Part shown: positions 13,254-22,277 of the stretch, piece after piece | How the letters are laid out: each line of letters starts with the position of its first letter | Numbering within the stretch: the first letter of the stretch is position 1 | NCBI GenBank assembly: GCA_017545505.1 | Contig: JAFWNB010000004.1 | Location: 1 to 64,000, forward strand | Source of the DNA: Candidatus Saccharimonadota bacterium | Lineage (GTDB): Bacteria > Patescibacteriota > Saccharimonadia > Saccharimonadales > Saccharimonadaceae | Reading direction: 5' to 3' | DNA: 64,000 nt | The notes under the pieces: generated by a model | The model's input: the letters and a program-made list of their open reading frames with translations, nothing else | What the model was told of the DNA's origin: nothing | Database searches by the model: none | Position numbers and translations under genes: made by a program

Positions 13254-14204
13254 TTAAATATTTAACTCCGTTAACTTTTCTTTTACTTCGTCTAGCGCCT
13301 TTTGGCCAAAACCTTTGAGATCTTTCAAATCTGTTTCAGACAAGGTAACTAGATCGCGGATAGTCTTGATATCGTTGTTTAATAGAGCGTTAGCGGTTCT
13401 GGCGGTAAGATCAAGCTCTTCGATTGGGAGCATGAGGCCAGAATCGTCTTCGTCATTAACGGTACCAGGGGTTGGGGCAGATTCGACCTTAGTGCTGCCC
13501 GCGAGTGCGGTATATTGATTAACTAAAATAGCTGCAGCTTCCTCAAAAGCTTCCTTTGGCGAAATTGTGCCATCGGTATCGATTGTAAGAGTAAGCTGTT
13601 GGAGATTCGTATCTTGGCCAACACGAGTGTTCTCGACTTTGTAACGAACTCTTAATACCGGCGTGAATACTGCGTCTAGAGCAATCATATCGGAATGAAC
13701 TCTAGATTCGCTGGATTGTTCAATCGTAAGATAACCACGGCCAGTTTCGACGATGAAATGCATCTTTAATACTGTTTTTGGGTTATCGATGTGACAAATG
13801 ATTTGATTTGGGTTAGCAATTTCAACTTCGGATGGAAGTTTGATATCACCAGCTACAACTCTTTTGTCGCCATCTTTTTCGGATTGTTTATCACCTTTCA
13901 TTTCGAGTGTCAATTCGATTGGGGCGTCGGTATGCATCTTAAAACGAATGTTTTTAAGATTTAGCATAATATCGACAACATCCTCGCGAATGCCAGGAAT
14001 TGCAGTATACTCGTGGTTGGTTCCTTCAATTGAAAATGAAGTAATTGCAGCGCCTTTTACGCTTGAGAGTAATACTCTACGGAGAGAATTGCCAAGTGTA
14101 TTGCCGTAGCCATAATATAGTGGCTTAATGACAAATTCGGCGCTAGTCTTGCTAAGCTCTTTGACGCTAGCTAGTTTTGCTTCGTGAATGTTTTTTGTAG
14201 TCAT
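13254..14204 (-). CDS. rpoA: RNA polymerase alpha subunit
   Basis: The 316-residue subunit contains an N-terminal assembly domain (YGYGNTLGNSLRRVLLSS for dimerisation; GIREDVVDIMLNLK) and a C-terminal domain from about 255 (PIEELDLTARTANALLNND and DLKGFGQKALDEVKEKL). The alphaCTD helix-hairpin-helix is preserved, so UP-element and activator contacts are possible. It sits between rpsD and rplQ as in the classical alpha operon. Confidence 0.97.
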   Translation of the reverse strand: MTTKNIHEAKLASVKELSKTSAEFVIKPLYYGYGNTLGNSLRRVLLSSVKGAAITSFSIEGTNHEYTAIPGIREDVVDIMLNLKNIRFKMHTDAPIELTLEMKGDKQSEKDGDKRVVAGDIKLPSEVEIANPNQIICHIDNPKTVLKMHFIVETGRGYLTIEQSSESRVHSDMIALDAVFTPVLRVRYKVENTRVGQDTNLQQLTLTIDTDGTISPKEAFEEAAAILVNQYTALAGSTKVESAPTPGTVNDEDDSGLMLPIEELDLTARTANALLNNDIKTIRDLVTLSETDLKDLKGFGQKALDEVKEKLTELNI

Positions 14205-14212
14205 TTTTTCTC

Positions 14213-14830
14213 CTAACGTGAGTAGTACTCAACGATTAATTGTTCATTGATGCCAGCCTCTGCTTCTTCGCGCTTTGGCAAGCCGGTAACTTCAATTTTC
14301 ATTTTCTTCGCGTCGACCTTTAACCACGAAAGCGGAGTAGCGCTTGCAGCTCCAATGATATTCGAAAGATTCTTGAAATATTCTAGTTTGCTAGATTTTG
14401 GACGAACCTCTAGAACATCACCCGGGTTCAAACGAATTGATGGAATATCAATTCGGCGACCGTTCAATAGAAAATGTCCGTGGCTGACTAATTGACGAGC
14501 TTGACGACGGGTTAAAGCAAAACCTGCGCGGTAAATAGTATTATCGGCGCGGCGTTCCAAAAACTCAAGAAGTTTTTCACCGGTCAAGCCTTCAGCTTTA
14601 GTAGCCTCTCTCATTAATTTTGCAAATTGTTTTTCAAGTAAACCATACATGCGGCGAACTTTTTGTTTCTCGCGAAGCTGGGTTAAGTAAAGACTACCGC
14701 CCCTTACGCGCATATTACCATGTTCACCTGGAATACCTGATTTTTTAGCCATCACTTTGTGAGCTTTTGGCGCTAAAGCCACGCCCTCACGACGGCTTTG
14801 TTTTACTACTGGAGAATGATCCCTTGCCAT
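14213..14830 (-). CDS. rpsD: 30S ribosomal protein S4 (uS4)
   Basis: A 205-residue primary assembly protein. The S4 RNA-binding domain is clear: LEFLERRADNTIYRAGFALT and ARQLVSHGHFLLNGRRIDIPS. The N-terminal region lacks the four zinc-binding cysteines of some S4 proteins. The end IVEYYSR is family-typical. Stop and start overlap by one base with rpsK. Confidence 0.97.
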   Translation of the reverse strand: MARDHSPVVKQSRREGVALAPKAHKVMAKKSGIPGEHGNMRVRGGSLYLTQLREKQKVRRMYGLLEKQFAKLMREATKAEGLTGEKLLEFLERRADNTIYRAGFALTRRQARQLVSHGHFLLNGRRIDIPSIRLNPGDVLEVRPKSSKLEYFKNLSNIIGAASATPLSWLKVDAKKMKIEVTGLPKREEAEAGINEQLIVEYYSR

Positions 14831-15267
14831 TATGGTTTCCTTTCTCCCTTTGGTCGTACACCACCGTGTGCGATTGGGGTTACATCTGTAATGCTGTCGA
14901 TTTTGATACCTACGGTAGAGACGGCACGAATTGCAGCGTCACGACCTAGACCGATTCCGGAAACGTAAACATCTACAGAATTTAATGCATGATTTTTCTT
15001 TGCTATTTCTAAAGCTTTTTCTGCGGCTACACCAGCGGCGAATGCTGTGCCTTTCTTTGAGCCACGAAAACCATTGGCCCCAGCGCTTGAAGCAGCCAGC
15101 ACACCGCCGCTCTTATCTGTTACACTAATAATAGTGTTATTAAAAGTGGCCTGGATGTGAACTGCACCAGCGTTGACAATGCGTTTAGTTTTCTTGGATT
15201 TTTTAGTTTTAGATGTAGATTCGTCAACTTGAGTTGCCTCATTGTTCTTGATTTCTTCTTCTGCCAT
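14830..15267 (-). CDS. rpsK: 30S ribosomal protein S11 (uS11)
   Basis: A 145-residue protein with an acidic/Lys-rich 30-residue N-terminal extension before the conserved core (VHIQATFNNTIISVTDKSG, GFRGSKKGTAFAAGVAAE, GIGLGRDAAIRA, DVTPIAHGGVRP). It lines the platform near the mRNA exit. Eight bases separate it from rpsM. Confidence 0.97.
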   Translation of the reverse strand: MAEEEIKNNEATQVDESTSKTKKSKKTKRIVNAGAVHIQATFNNTIISVTDKSGGVLAASSAGANGFRGSKKGTAFAAGVAAEKALEIAKKNHALNSVDVYVSGIGLGRDAAIRAVSTVGIKIDSITDVTPIAHGGVRPKGERKP

Positions 15268-15275
15268 ATTACTCC

Positions 15276-15662
15276 TTAAGTCTTGCTCGCAGCTTTAGGT
15301 TGCGTTCCACCGACCGCGATCGCCTTACCCTTACGAGTACGTGCATTCGTGCGAGTACGTTGGCCGTTTACTGGCAATTTTGCCTTGTGGCGCATTCCTT
15401 TGTAGGAATTGATATCCTTTATACGTTTAATATTGTTGCTCACGAGACGTCGGAGATCACCTTCGACATGATATTTCTTAGAAATAATGTCGTTTAGTTT
15501 TTGTTCGTCAGCCTCGGTGAGATCTTTCACCCGAGTGGTAGGCTCGATTTTAGCCTCCGCAAGGATTTTCTTTGATGTTGTACGCCCAATACCATAAACA
15601 TAGGTCAATGCAATCCAGACCTGTTTTTCGGATGGGATAACAACGCTAGCTATTCTAGCCAT
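15276..15662 (-). CDS. rpsM: 30S ribosomal protein S13 (uS13)
   Basis: A 128-residue protein with the family core [38 protein letters not shown], and the end [15 protein letters not shown], which reaches the decoding-site tRNAs. It follows rpmJ by two bases. Confidence 0.97.
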   Translation of the reverse strand: MARIASVVIPSEKQVWIALTYVYGIGRTTSKKILAEAKIEPTTRVKDLTEADEQKLNDIISKKYHVEGDLRRLVSNNIKRIKDINSYKGMRHKAKLPVNGQRTRTNARTRKGKAIAVGGTQPKAASKT

Positions 15663-15664
15663 AT

Positions 15665-15781
15665 TTAACCCTGCCTTTGCTTATTCTTAGGTTTTTTCTT
15701 GTTGATGACACGTAGAACACCTTTACGGCGAACAATAATATCATCTGGGGAAATTTTTTTAACACTTGCACGTACTTTCAT
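15665..15781 (-). CDS. rpmJ: 50S ribosomal protein L36 (bL36), cysteine-free form
   Basis: I start the 38-residue protein at ATG 15781, because MKVRASVKK is the family start; the longer open frame upstream is leader. The end [12 protein letters not shown] is typical. All zinc-ligand cysteines and the His of the zinc form are missing ([12 protein letters not shown] where CxxC stands in the zinc form), so this is the C-minus type that works without zinc. Confidence 0.93.
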   Translation of the reverse strand: MKVRASVKKISPDDIIVRRKGVLRVINKKKPKNKQRQG

Positions 15782-15927
15782 AGTGTCAAAATATCCTTTC
15801 CTTGTTATATTTTTAAGTTTGAAACATAATATTGAGTTACGTAATCTCAACATTAAGTTTTAATGATTTTTATCCCTGTAAAACCTCCAGGTAAAAAATC
15901 ATAATATCAAACTTAAAAAGTTTAATA
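15782..15927 (-). promoter_or_regulatory. Structured leader between infA and rpmJ
   Basis: A 146-base gap inside an otherwise tightly packed operon holds two hairpins on the transcript. One is at 15863-15902 (nine-base arms ATGATTTTT/AAAAATCAT, with a GGAGG inside its loop), the other near 15830-15850 (TTGAG/CTCAA plus TTA/TAA). They could attenuate or autoregulate the alpha operon. No known r-protein leader is recognised. Confidence 0.45.
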
Positions 15928-16152
15928 TTAATCCTTGAGCCTGAAGCTGATTCTGCCCTTTGTAAGATCGTATGGGGTTAACTCAACTTCGACTCTGTCA
16001 CCCGGAACTAAACGAATGTAGTTTTTACGCATCCGCCCGCTCATATGGGCAACAATAATATGACCATTCTCGAGTTCAACCCGGAATTGGGTATTTGGCA
16101 GTGCTTCAACAACACTACCTGTGAGCTTAATCACTTCCTTTTGACTAGCCAT
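15928..16152 (-). CDS. infA: Translation initiation factor IF-1
   Basis: A 74-residue OB-fold protein with the conserved [39 protein letters not shown] and [20 protein letters not shown]. It binds the ribosomal A site during initiation. A promoter lies just upstream: TTTACA, 17 bases, TAAACT, with a leader of about ten bases. It opens the alpha operon. Confidence 0.97.
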   Translation of the reverse strand: MASQKEVIKLTGSVVEALPNTQFRVELENGHIIVAHMSGRMRKNYIRLVPGDRVEVELTPYDLTKGRISFRLKD

Positions 16153-16196
16153 AAATTACATTTTCAGTTTAGCACAAAAATTCTTATTTGTAAAGA

Positions 16197-16273
16197 CTAA
16201 AATATACTTAATTCTCGGGAGCGCTCAAGGCCGCTAGGCCAAGCTTTACTCCCTCGAATCAAGTATATTTTAG
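16197..16273. repeat. Palindromic element across the sortase stop codon
   Basis: Arms CTAAAATATACTT (16197-16209) and its complement (16261-16273) pair perfectly. An inner imperfect stem follows, and the core reads GGCC-GCTA-GGCC then AAGCTT (16229-16246). The core and its flank CTCAAGGCCG match the element inside leuS at 32464-32489 in 20 of 23 positions, whereas the outer arms do not. The sortase stop codon (16270-16272) lies inside the right arm. Confidence 0.7.
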
Positions 16274-16974
16274 CCTTCAACTAAGATTGCTCGTGTGAAC
16301 TGACGGGAAAGGTAAGTTCCTTGTTGTTGGGACCATTCGCCCGTGCAAGTGATTAATGTAACGGATTCTTTTCCAGGTTCAGGAGATTTTTTAGCAGTCA
16401 CCATATAATCGTTTGCTTCAGATAGTGGGATTTCATTGTTTTCGACAACGGCATAGCGATAGACAACTCCGTCTCCTCGCTCAATCGTGATAATGTCGCC
16501 CGATTTTAGTTTAGGAGTGTTTTTAAAAACACCTAAAACATGCGGTCCACCGTTGTGGCCATCGATAATCATGGTGCCACCTTGACCAGGCTTACCAGAG
16601 CCTTCATACCAACCAACATCGTAAACATTGCGTGGGGTGTCTAGCTCGCCACTACTTTTAACCCCCATAGGTAAAACTCGCGAGTTTTTAATTCCTAGTT
16701 TTTCAATTGATAAATATCTTGGACGGTCTGGAGCAACAGTATACTCGGCGATTTCAGTTTTAGTGGGTTCTTCTTCGATTAATTCTTCTGTTTCTTCGTT
16801 GGTACTGATAGTTACAGCACGTTCGCTACCTTCTTTTTCGTTATAATAATAGTTTTCAAACGAAGCAACTCTGATTAAAAATACAAGGAGTAAAATAACA
16901 ACTACGGACCAACCCGCCCATTTTATAATTTTGCGCCAACCCTTAATCTTCAAGCTCATTACCGAAATCATCAT
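16270..16974 (-). CDS. Membrane-anchored sortase (class E/F-like)
   Basis: A transpeptidase of about 234 residues with an N-terminal cytoplasmic basic stretch, one membrane segment (~20-36), an acidic linker (57-77) and the sortase domain. Catalytic residues are visible: His in IIDGHNGG (140), Cys in TLITCTG (210), Arg in FTRAIL (228). The layout LSIEKLGI, then NVYDVGWYEGSGKPGQGG, is typical of Gram-positive class E/F or D enzymes. It overlaps the secY 3' end by 32 bases from its first ATG; the start may instead be ATG 16959. Co-transcription with secY links surface anchoring to secretion. Its last codons derive from a palindromic element. Confidence 0.88.
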   Translation of the reverse strand: MMISVMSLKIKGWRKIIKWAGWSVVVILLLVFLIRVASFENYYYNEKEGSERAVTISTNEETEELIEEEPTKTEIAEYTVAPDRPRYLSIEKLGIKNSRVLPMGVKSSGELDTPRNVYDVGWYEGSGKPGQGGTMIIDGHNGGPHVLGVFKNTPKLKSGDIITIERGDGVVYRYAVVENNEIPLSEANDYMVTAKKSPEPGKESVTLITCTGEWSQQQGTYLSRQFTRAILVEG

Positions 16975-18373
16975 ATGTTATCATTAGAGCTCTAGAATCT
17001 ACCGACCTGAGATTCTCTAACGCCACCGTCACAACAATTAGAAGACCAGTACCAGAAATCGAAAGACCGATTGGATAGCCGAGTACTAAAATGAAAATGT
17101 AATCTGTAATAAATGGCAACATTGCAATAAGACCAAGCGCTAAGGCGCCAAACAGATTTAAATGATTAACAACCTTGCTGAGATAATTTGCCGTGGAAAT
17201 TCCTGGACGTACACCTTCTATGAAGCCGCCTTGCTTCTGTAAATTGTCGGCAATTTCTTTGGTGTTGAAAATAATTGAAGTATAAAAATACGTAAACATA
17301 AATACTAGGACAAAATATAAAGCTGGGTAAACAAACCATTGTCCAGTGATACCGTCTGGGTACATCGTAGAGAAATTATTTGCGGAAGGCGCGGAGAAGA
17401 CTGATACTAATGTTTGACCAAATTCATTGCCTGGGTTAACTGAACTAATCACCTGACCAATTAGGGCTGGAAGAGACAAGAATGCAGTGGCGAAGATTAC
17501 TGGAATTACGCCTGCTGCAATCATTTTGATTGGCAAGATTGATTTAATACCGCCATAAGACGAATTGCCGTGCACTCGCTTAGCGTAATTAATTGTAATA
17601 ATGCGTTGTGCTTCGTTGAGTTTTACTAAGAAGTAGATAACAATAATCATAGCGACGGCAAAGCCTAGCACTATCCAGAAGATAGTTGGATTAACTGGAA
17701 TATCTAAGCCAAATAAATTGAGCGAGCCCTGCGTAGTGTCGAATAAGGCGGCGCCGAGCGATGCTAATGTATTGGGTAGTTGCGAAATAATTGAGGCGAA
17801 GATCATCATAGAAATACCGTTACCAATACCCTGCTCGGTAATTAGCTCGCCCATCCACATGAGCAAAAGTGAACCCGTAGTCATAGCTGTAACTGAAAGG
17901 GCCCAATCGCCAAATGTAGGAGTGAATTCCGATGCAATATTAGCCGAAATTGTGGACTGATATAAAATAAATATATATGCAATCGATTGAATTATGGCTA
18001 GCGGGACTGTAAGCATTCTGGTCCATTGGTTGATTTTGCGTCGACCAGTTTCGCCATCATTTGATAATTCTTCGAGTGAAGGGATGGCTTTAGTTAAGAG
18101 CTGAATCACAATTGAGCCAGTAATATATGGTGACAGACCGACTAAAATAATACTAAATGACGCCAAACCGCCGCCCGAAATAAGATTTAGAAAACTTGAA
18201 AAATCAGATTTTTCTAATAGATTTGCTACAGCTTCTTTAAAAGTGGAAACGTCGCCCATTGGCACTGGAATCTGTGCTAGAAAACGGTATGCAACGATAA
18301 TGCCGAGTATAATTAATACCCTTTTTAGCATATCTTTATTTTTGAGTGATTTAAAAATTGTCTTGAAATGCAT
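16943..18373 (-). CDS. secY: Protein translocase subunit SecY
   Basis: The 476-residue channel of the Sec translocon has about ten membrane helices. Diagnostic segments are the start AYRFLAQIPVPMGD, the plug region SGGGLASFSIILVGLSPYITGSIVIQLL, the TEQGIGNGISMMIFASI loop and QKQGGFIEGVRPG. AAGAGGT precedes the ATG. In most bacteria secY sits in the spc operon after rplO; here it is separate, with its own -10 (TATAAT at 18411-18416 on the other strand), and is followed by a sortase. Confidence 0.96.
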   Translation of the reverse strand: MHFKTIFKSLKNKDMLKRVLIILGIIVAYRFLAQIPVPMGDVSTFKEAVANLLEKSDFSSFLNLISGGGLASFSIILVGLSPYITGSIVIQLLTKAIPSLEELSNDGETGRRKINQWTRMLTVPLAIIQSIAYIFILYQSTISANIASEFTPTFGDWALSVTAMTTGSLLLMWMGELITEQGIGNGISMMIFASIISQLPNTLASLGAALFDTTQGSLNLFGLDIPVNPTIFWIVLGFAVAMIIVIYFLVKLNEAQRIITINYAKRVHGNSSYGGIKSILPIKMIAAGVIPVIFATAFLSLPALIGQVISSVNPGNEFGQTLVSVFSAPSANNFSTMYPDGITGQWFVYPALYFVLVFMFTYFYTSIIFNTKEIADNLQKQGGFIEGVRPGISTANYLSKVVNHLNLFGALALGLIAMLPFITDYIFILVLGYPIGLSISGTGLLIVVTVALENLRSVDSRALMITYDDFGNELED

Positions 18374-18412
18374 AAAACCTCTTGTATCTATATAATAATA
18401 GCATACCTTGAT

Positions 18413-18447
18413 TATAAAATAAAGGGCTTAAAGCCCTTTATTTTATA
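18413..18447 (-). terminator. rpoC terminator overlapping its stop
   Basis: A 17-base perfect palindromic arm pair (TATAAAATAAAGGGCTT and complement) covers the rpoC stop codon; T-rich 3' side. It also contains the secY -10. Confidence 0.75.
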
Positions 18448-21400
18448 GATTTTCGAGATCCTCTTCCGTAGGAACTTTTGATTCCGGTAATTCAAAATCC
18501 TCGATTGGTGCCACTCCGGTACCAACAGGAATTTTGCGACCAATAATCACGTTCTCTTTGAGACCTTTCAAATGGTCTACTCTACCATTGATTGCAGCGT
18601 TGATTAATACGCGTGTTGTATCTTGGAACGACGCAGCGGATAAGAACGAATCAGAGAAGATTGATACTTTCGTAATGCCAAGTAACAAATTCGTGAAGGT
18701 GGCTGGTTCCTTGCCGGCCGCTTCTAATTCCCTGTTTGTCAATGCAGCTGCACTTCTTGATACAATGTCACCAGCTACGAACTCTGAATCACCAGGTTCT
18801 TTTATTTGAACTCTAGAGAACATTTGACGTACAATTATCTCAAGGTGCTTTGGTGAAATCTCGTGTCCTTGCGCGGCATAAACATTCAGGACATCATTCA
18901 TGATATAACGTTCAGTCGCTTCGATACCTTTGTATTTCATTAAATCTTGGAGATTTAATGAACCGGTAGTGATGCGGTCTCCAGCAGCAAGAGTATCGCC
19001 AGACTTAACTATTATTTCGGCGTCACCAGGGATTTCAAGCTGCACGCTCGAAGCAGCCGAGGCAACTAGTATTATAGCGTCTTTAACTAACTCCACAATG
19101 CCGTCGCGCGGTGCTTTGATAGCAGCTTTTTCACCACTCTTTTTAACGAGAGTTGCGCCCATTTTGACTGCTTCGCCATCTTTTACAGCTGGCTTTCTAC
19201 CTTCAAGCTCAAATCTTTCGATGCTGCCAGATTGAGGTGTAACATGAACAATATAGCGATTACCATCTTCTTCAATGTCGACTACGCCATCAATTGGCGA
19301 AACATATGCTTGACCCTTTGGCGTACGTGCTTCGAGTAACTCTTCAACACGAGGAAGACCTCTTGCAATTGCACCAGAACCTGCCACGCCGGAACCGTGT
19401 TTGGTATCTAGTGTAAGCTGTGTACCCGGCTCACCAAGAGATTGTGCAGCGATCACGCCGACTGGTTCGTGCGCTGCAACTAATTCACGGCTAGCCATAT
19501 CTATACCGTAAGCTTTACGAGGTATACCTTCAACGGCCGTAGTAGATAAGATTGACTGAATTTTAACTGATTCAATTTTTTCGTCAGCTTCAATTTGCTC
19601 AGCCATTTCTTTTGTAATGAGCTCATCGGCTTCTAGGTAACCTGGAACTGGCTCTGCAGTATAGCGTCCATTTAATCTTGCGGCAAAACTAATGCCGGAA
19701 TATTCAGTTTCGTCTCTATGGACAGTGAATCCTGGGTCTTCGGCTTCTTCATCCGTCGTGAAGACATCTTGCGATACATCTACTAAGCGACGAGTGAGGT
19801 AGCCTGAGTCTGCAGTACGAAGCGCCGTCGAGACCTGGCCCTGGCGAGCACCACGAGTAGCAATGAAGGACTCGAGTGTGTTTAAGCCTTTCTTGTAAGA
19901 TGATTTAACTGGGAGCTCGATCTCGTTGTTGTTAATATCCACCATGATACCAATCTCGGCCGAGGCTAGTTTGATGTTCGAAATATTACCACGAGCGCCA
20001 GAGTTCACCATCACTGCGATATCAGTATCCATTTCGGCAAGTTTTGATGAAAGGAAATCAGAGATTTTCTTATCAATATCTCGCCAGTTGGCAATAGTAA
20101 GCTTGTAGCGCTCATCTTCTGTGACTAAACCGTCATTAAATTGCTGCTGGATCAATGCAGTTTTAGCATCGCCTTCAGCTAAGAAATCATCGATCTCGTC
20201 GTAGGTTGGATAATCGTCCTTGGCGGTCGAAATAGAGGCAATAGTCTCATATTCGAACGCTAAATCCTTCAAAGCGTCTGCGGTTTTAACCATAACATCG
20301 GAACCATATAAATCGAAGATGTTAGCCATAACTTTAGATAAATGTTTCTTAGTTTGGACGGAGTTATCATACGGATAATCTTCTGGCAGAATCTCATTAA
20401 AGATTACTCTACCTAGAGTAGTGTCACGGATTTCTTTCTTTGCAAATACACGAATTGGGGTTTGAAGGGCAATAATTCCTTGATCGTAAGCCATTTCTGC
20501 TTCATAAACACTAGAAAATGCTTTTGGATTACCCGTATCGGTACCAGGTTTATCGTATGTTAAGTAGTATGCTCCAAGCACGACATCCTGGTAAATCGCT
20601 AACACTGGTGAACCATCAGCTGGCTTTAATAGATTTTTGCTTGCTGACATTAGTTCTCTAGCTTCAGCCTGAGCGGCGTCAGATAGCGGTAGATGGACGG
20701 CCATTTGGTCACCATCGTAGTCAGCGTTGAAGCCCGACGCAACGAGTGGGTGTAGCTTAATTGCTTTACCTTCGATTAGTCTTGGCTGGAAAGCTTGTAC
20801 TGACAAACGGTGCAAGGATGGAGCACGGTTTAAGAGCACATACTTTCCTTTAATTACTTCATCGAGCGCATCCCATACGACGGTTTCTTTTGCTTCAATC
20901 AGCCTTGAGGCAGCGCGAATATTGTTAGCATATTCGTTGCCAATTAACCATGAAATAACGAACGGTTTAAATAATTCTAGCGCCATCTGCTTTGGTAAAC
21001 CACATTCATGAAGTTGAAGTTCTGGGCCAACTACGATTACTGAGCGGCCAGAATAGTCAACGCGTTTACCGAGCAAGTTTTGGCGGAAACGACCTTGCTT
21101 ACCTTTGAGTAAATCTGAAAGCGATTTGAGTTTGCGGCGACCATTAGTAGAGTTTGCGCCACGAGAGCCGTGTGCAGCAGAGTTGTCAATTAAGGCATCG
21201 ACTGCTTCCTGAAGCATACGCATTTCGTTGCGGCAAATTACTTCTGGCGCATTAAGATCAAGCAGTTTCTTCAGACGATTATTGCGGTTAATAACACGAC
21301 GATATAAATCGTTTAAATCTGAAGTTGCAAAGCGGCCACCAGGTAAGGCAATCATTGGACGTAAATCTGGTGGAATAACTGGAATCACTGTGAGAATAAG

Positions 21401-22276
21401 ATCTTCTGGCTTAATACCGGCAGACTGCATGCCCTCTAGAGCTTTAAGTCGTTTTTGAATTTTCTTTTCTTTTTGACCTTTCGCTTCAGCTTCTTCTTTA
21501 CGTAAATCTTCAATTAATCTATCTAGATTGATTTCGTCTAAGAGTTTTTTGATGGCGGTTGCGCCCATTTCTACCGTAATTAAATCTTCATACTCTTCTG
21601 GTAGGTTACGATAAGCTACTTCCGTAATAGTGCCACCTTTTTTAAAGGATTCTAGGGTTGATTTACGGAACTGATAGTCACTATCCAATTCTTCGATTTC
21701 TTTACTTTCAGCTTCTGCTAGAGCTTTAATATTAGCGCCTTCAATCTTAGCTTCTTTTTCGTAACGAATCTTAATAGCTTGGCGAGCGGCTAAGGTCTGA
21801 CTTTCTAGATTTTCTAGAGTTTTATTGATTTTATCGGTTTTTGCATCAATTATTAAATATGTCGCGAAATAGACAACTTTTTCGATGTTTTTGACCGTAA
21901 TATCAAGTAATAATGATAAAGCAGAAGGGATACCACGCATAAACCAAATATGTGCAACAGGGGCCGCTAAGGCAATATGGCCCATACGTTCGCGGCGAGT
22001 GATTGATTTAGTGACTAAATTACCTTCCTTATCTACTGCTGCTTCACGTGAGCGGACGCCTTTTAGCTTTGAATCGTGCGGATTAATATCTTTGGTTGGG
22101 CCAAAGATTCTTTCGCAGAACAAACCATCACGTTCTGGTTTTTGGGTACGATAGTTAATAGTTTCTGGCTTGGTAACTTCGCCGTAACTCCAGTTCAGTA
22201 TATCGTCGCGACTCGCAACGGTTAATCTGATAGAGTCGAAGTCGGAAGCAGAAATGAAATTATCCATCCACGCCAT
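18443..22276 (-). CDS. rpoC: RNA polymerase beta-prime subunit
   Basis: I start this 1277-residue subunit at ATG 22276, one base after the rpoB stop, with AGAGGAG as Shine-Dalgarno inside rpoB; an upstream ATG would overlap rpoB by 41 bases. The catalytic loop [16 protein letters not shown] binds the two Mg ions. Also present are [38 protein letters not shown] and [14 protein letters not shown]. The zinc-ribbon cysteines normally found near residues 60-90 are absent: [20 protein letters not shown] follows directly after KSITRRE. Terminates in its own palindromic terminator. Confidence 0.97.
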   Translation of the reverse strand: MAWMDNFISASDFDSIRLTVASRDDILNWSYGEVTKPETINYRTQKPERDGLFCERIFGPTKDINPHDSKLKGVRSREAAVDKEGNLVTKSITRRERMGHIALAAPVAHIWFMRGIPSALSLLLDITVKNIEKVVYFATYLIIDAKTDKINKTLENLESQTLAARQAIKIRYEKEAKIEGANIKALAEAESKEIEELDSDYQFRKSTLESFKKGGTITEVAYRNLPEEYEDLITVEMGATAIKKLLDEINLDRLIEDLRKEEAEAKGQKEKKIQKRLKALEGMQSAGIKPEDLILTVIPVIPPDLRPMIALPGGRFATSDLNDLYRRVINRNNRLKKLLDLNAPEVICRNEMRMLQEAVDALIDNSAAHGSRGANSTNGRRKLKSLSDLLKGKQGRFRQNLLGKRVDYSGRSVIVVGPELQLHECGLPKQMALELFKPFVISWLIGNEYANNIRAASRLIEAKETVVWDALDEVIKGKYVLLNRAPSLHRLSVQAFQPRLIEGKAIKLHPLVASGFNADYDGDQMAVHLPLSDAAQAEARELMSASKNLLKPADGSPVLAIYQDVVLGAYYLTYDKPGTDTGNPKAFSSVYEAEMAYDQGIIALQTPIRVFAKKEIRDTTLGRVIFNEILPEDYPYDNSVQTKKHLSKVMANIFDLYGSDVMVKTADALKDLAFEYETIASISTAKDDYPTYDEIDDFLAEGDAKTALIQQQFNDGLVTEDERYKLTIANWRDIDKKISDFLSSKLAEMDTDIAVMVNSGARGNISNIKLASAEIGIMVDINNNEIELPVKSSYKKGLNTLESFIATRGARQGQVSTALRTADSGYLTRRLVDVSQDVFTTDEEAEDPGFTVHRDETEYSGISFAARLNGRYTAEPVPGYLEADELITKEMAEQIEADEKIESVKIQSILSTTAVEGIPRKAYGIDMASRELVAAHEPVGVIAAQSLGEPGTQLTLDTKHGSGVAGSGAIARGLPRVEELLEARTPKGQAYVSPIDGVVDIEEDGNRYIVHVTPQSGSIERFELEGRKPAVKDGEAVKMGATLVKKSGEKAAIKAPRDGIVELVKDAIILVASAASSVQLEIPGDAEIIVKSGDTLAAGDRITTGSLNLQDLMKYKGIEATERYIMNDVLNVYAAQGHEISPKHLEIIVRQMFSRVQIKEPGDSEFVAGDIVSRSAAALTNRELEAAGKEPATFTNLLLGITKVSIFSDSFLSAASFQDTTRVLINAAINGRVDHLKGLKENVIIGRKIPVGTGVAPIEDFELPESKVPTEEDLENL

Positions 22277-22277
22277 C

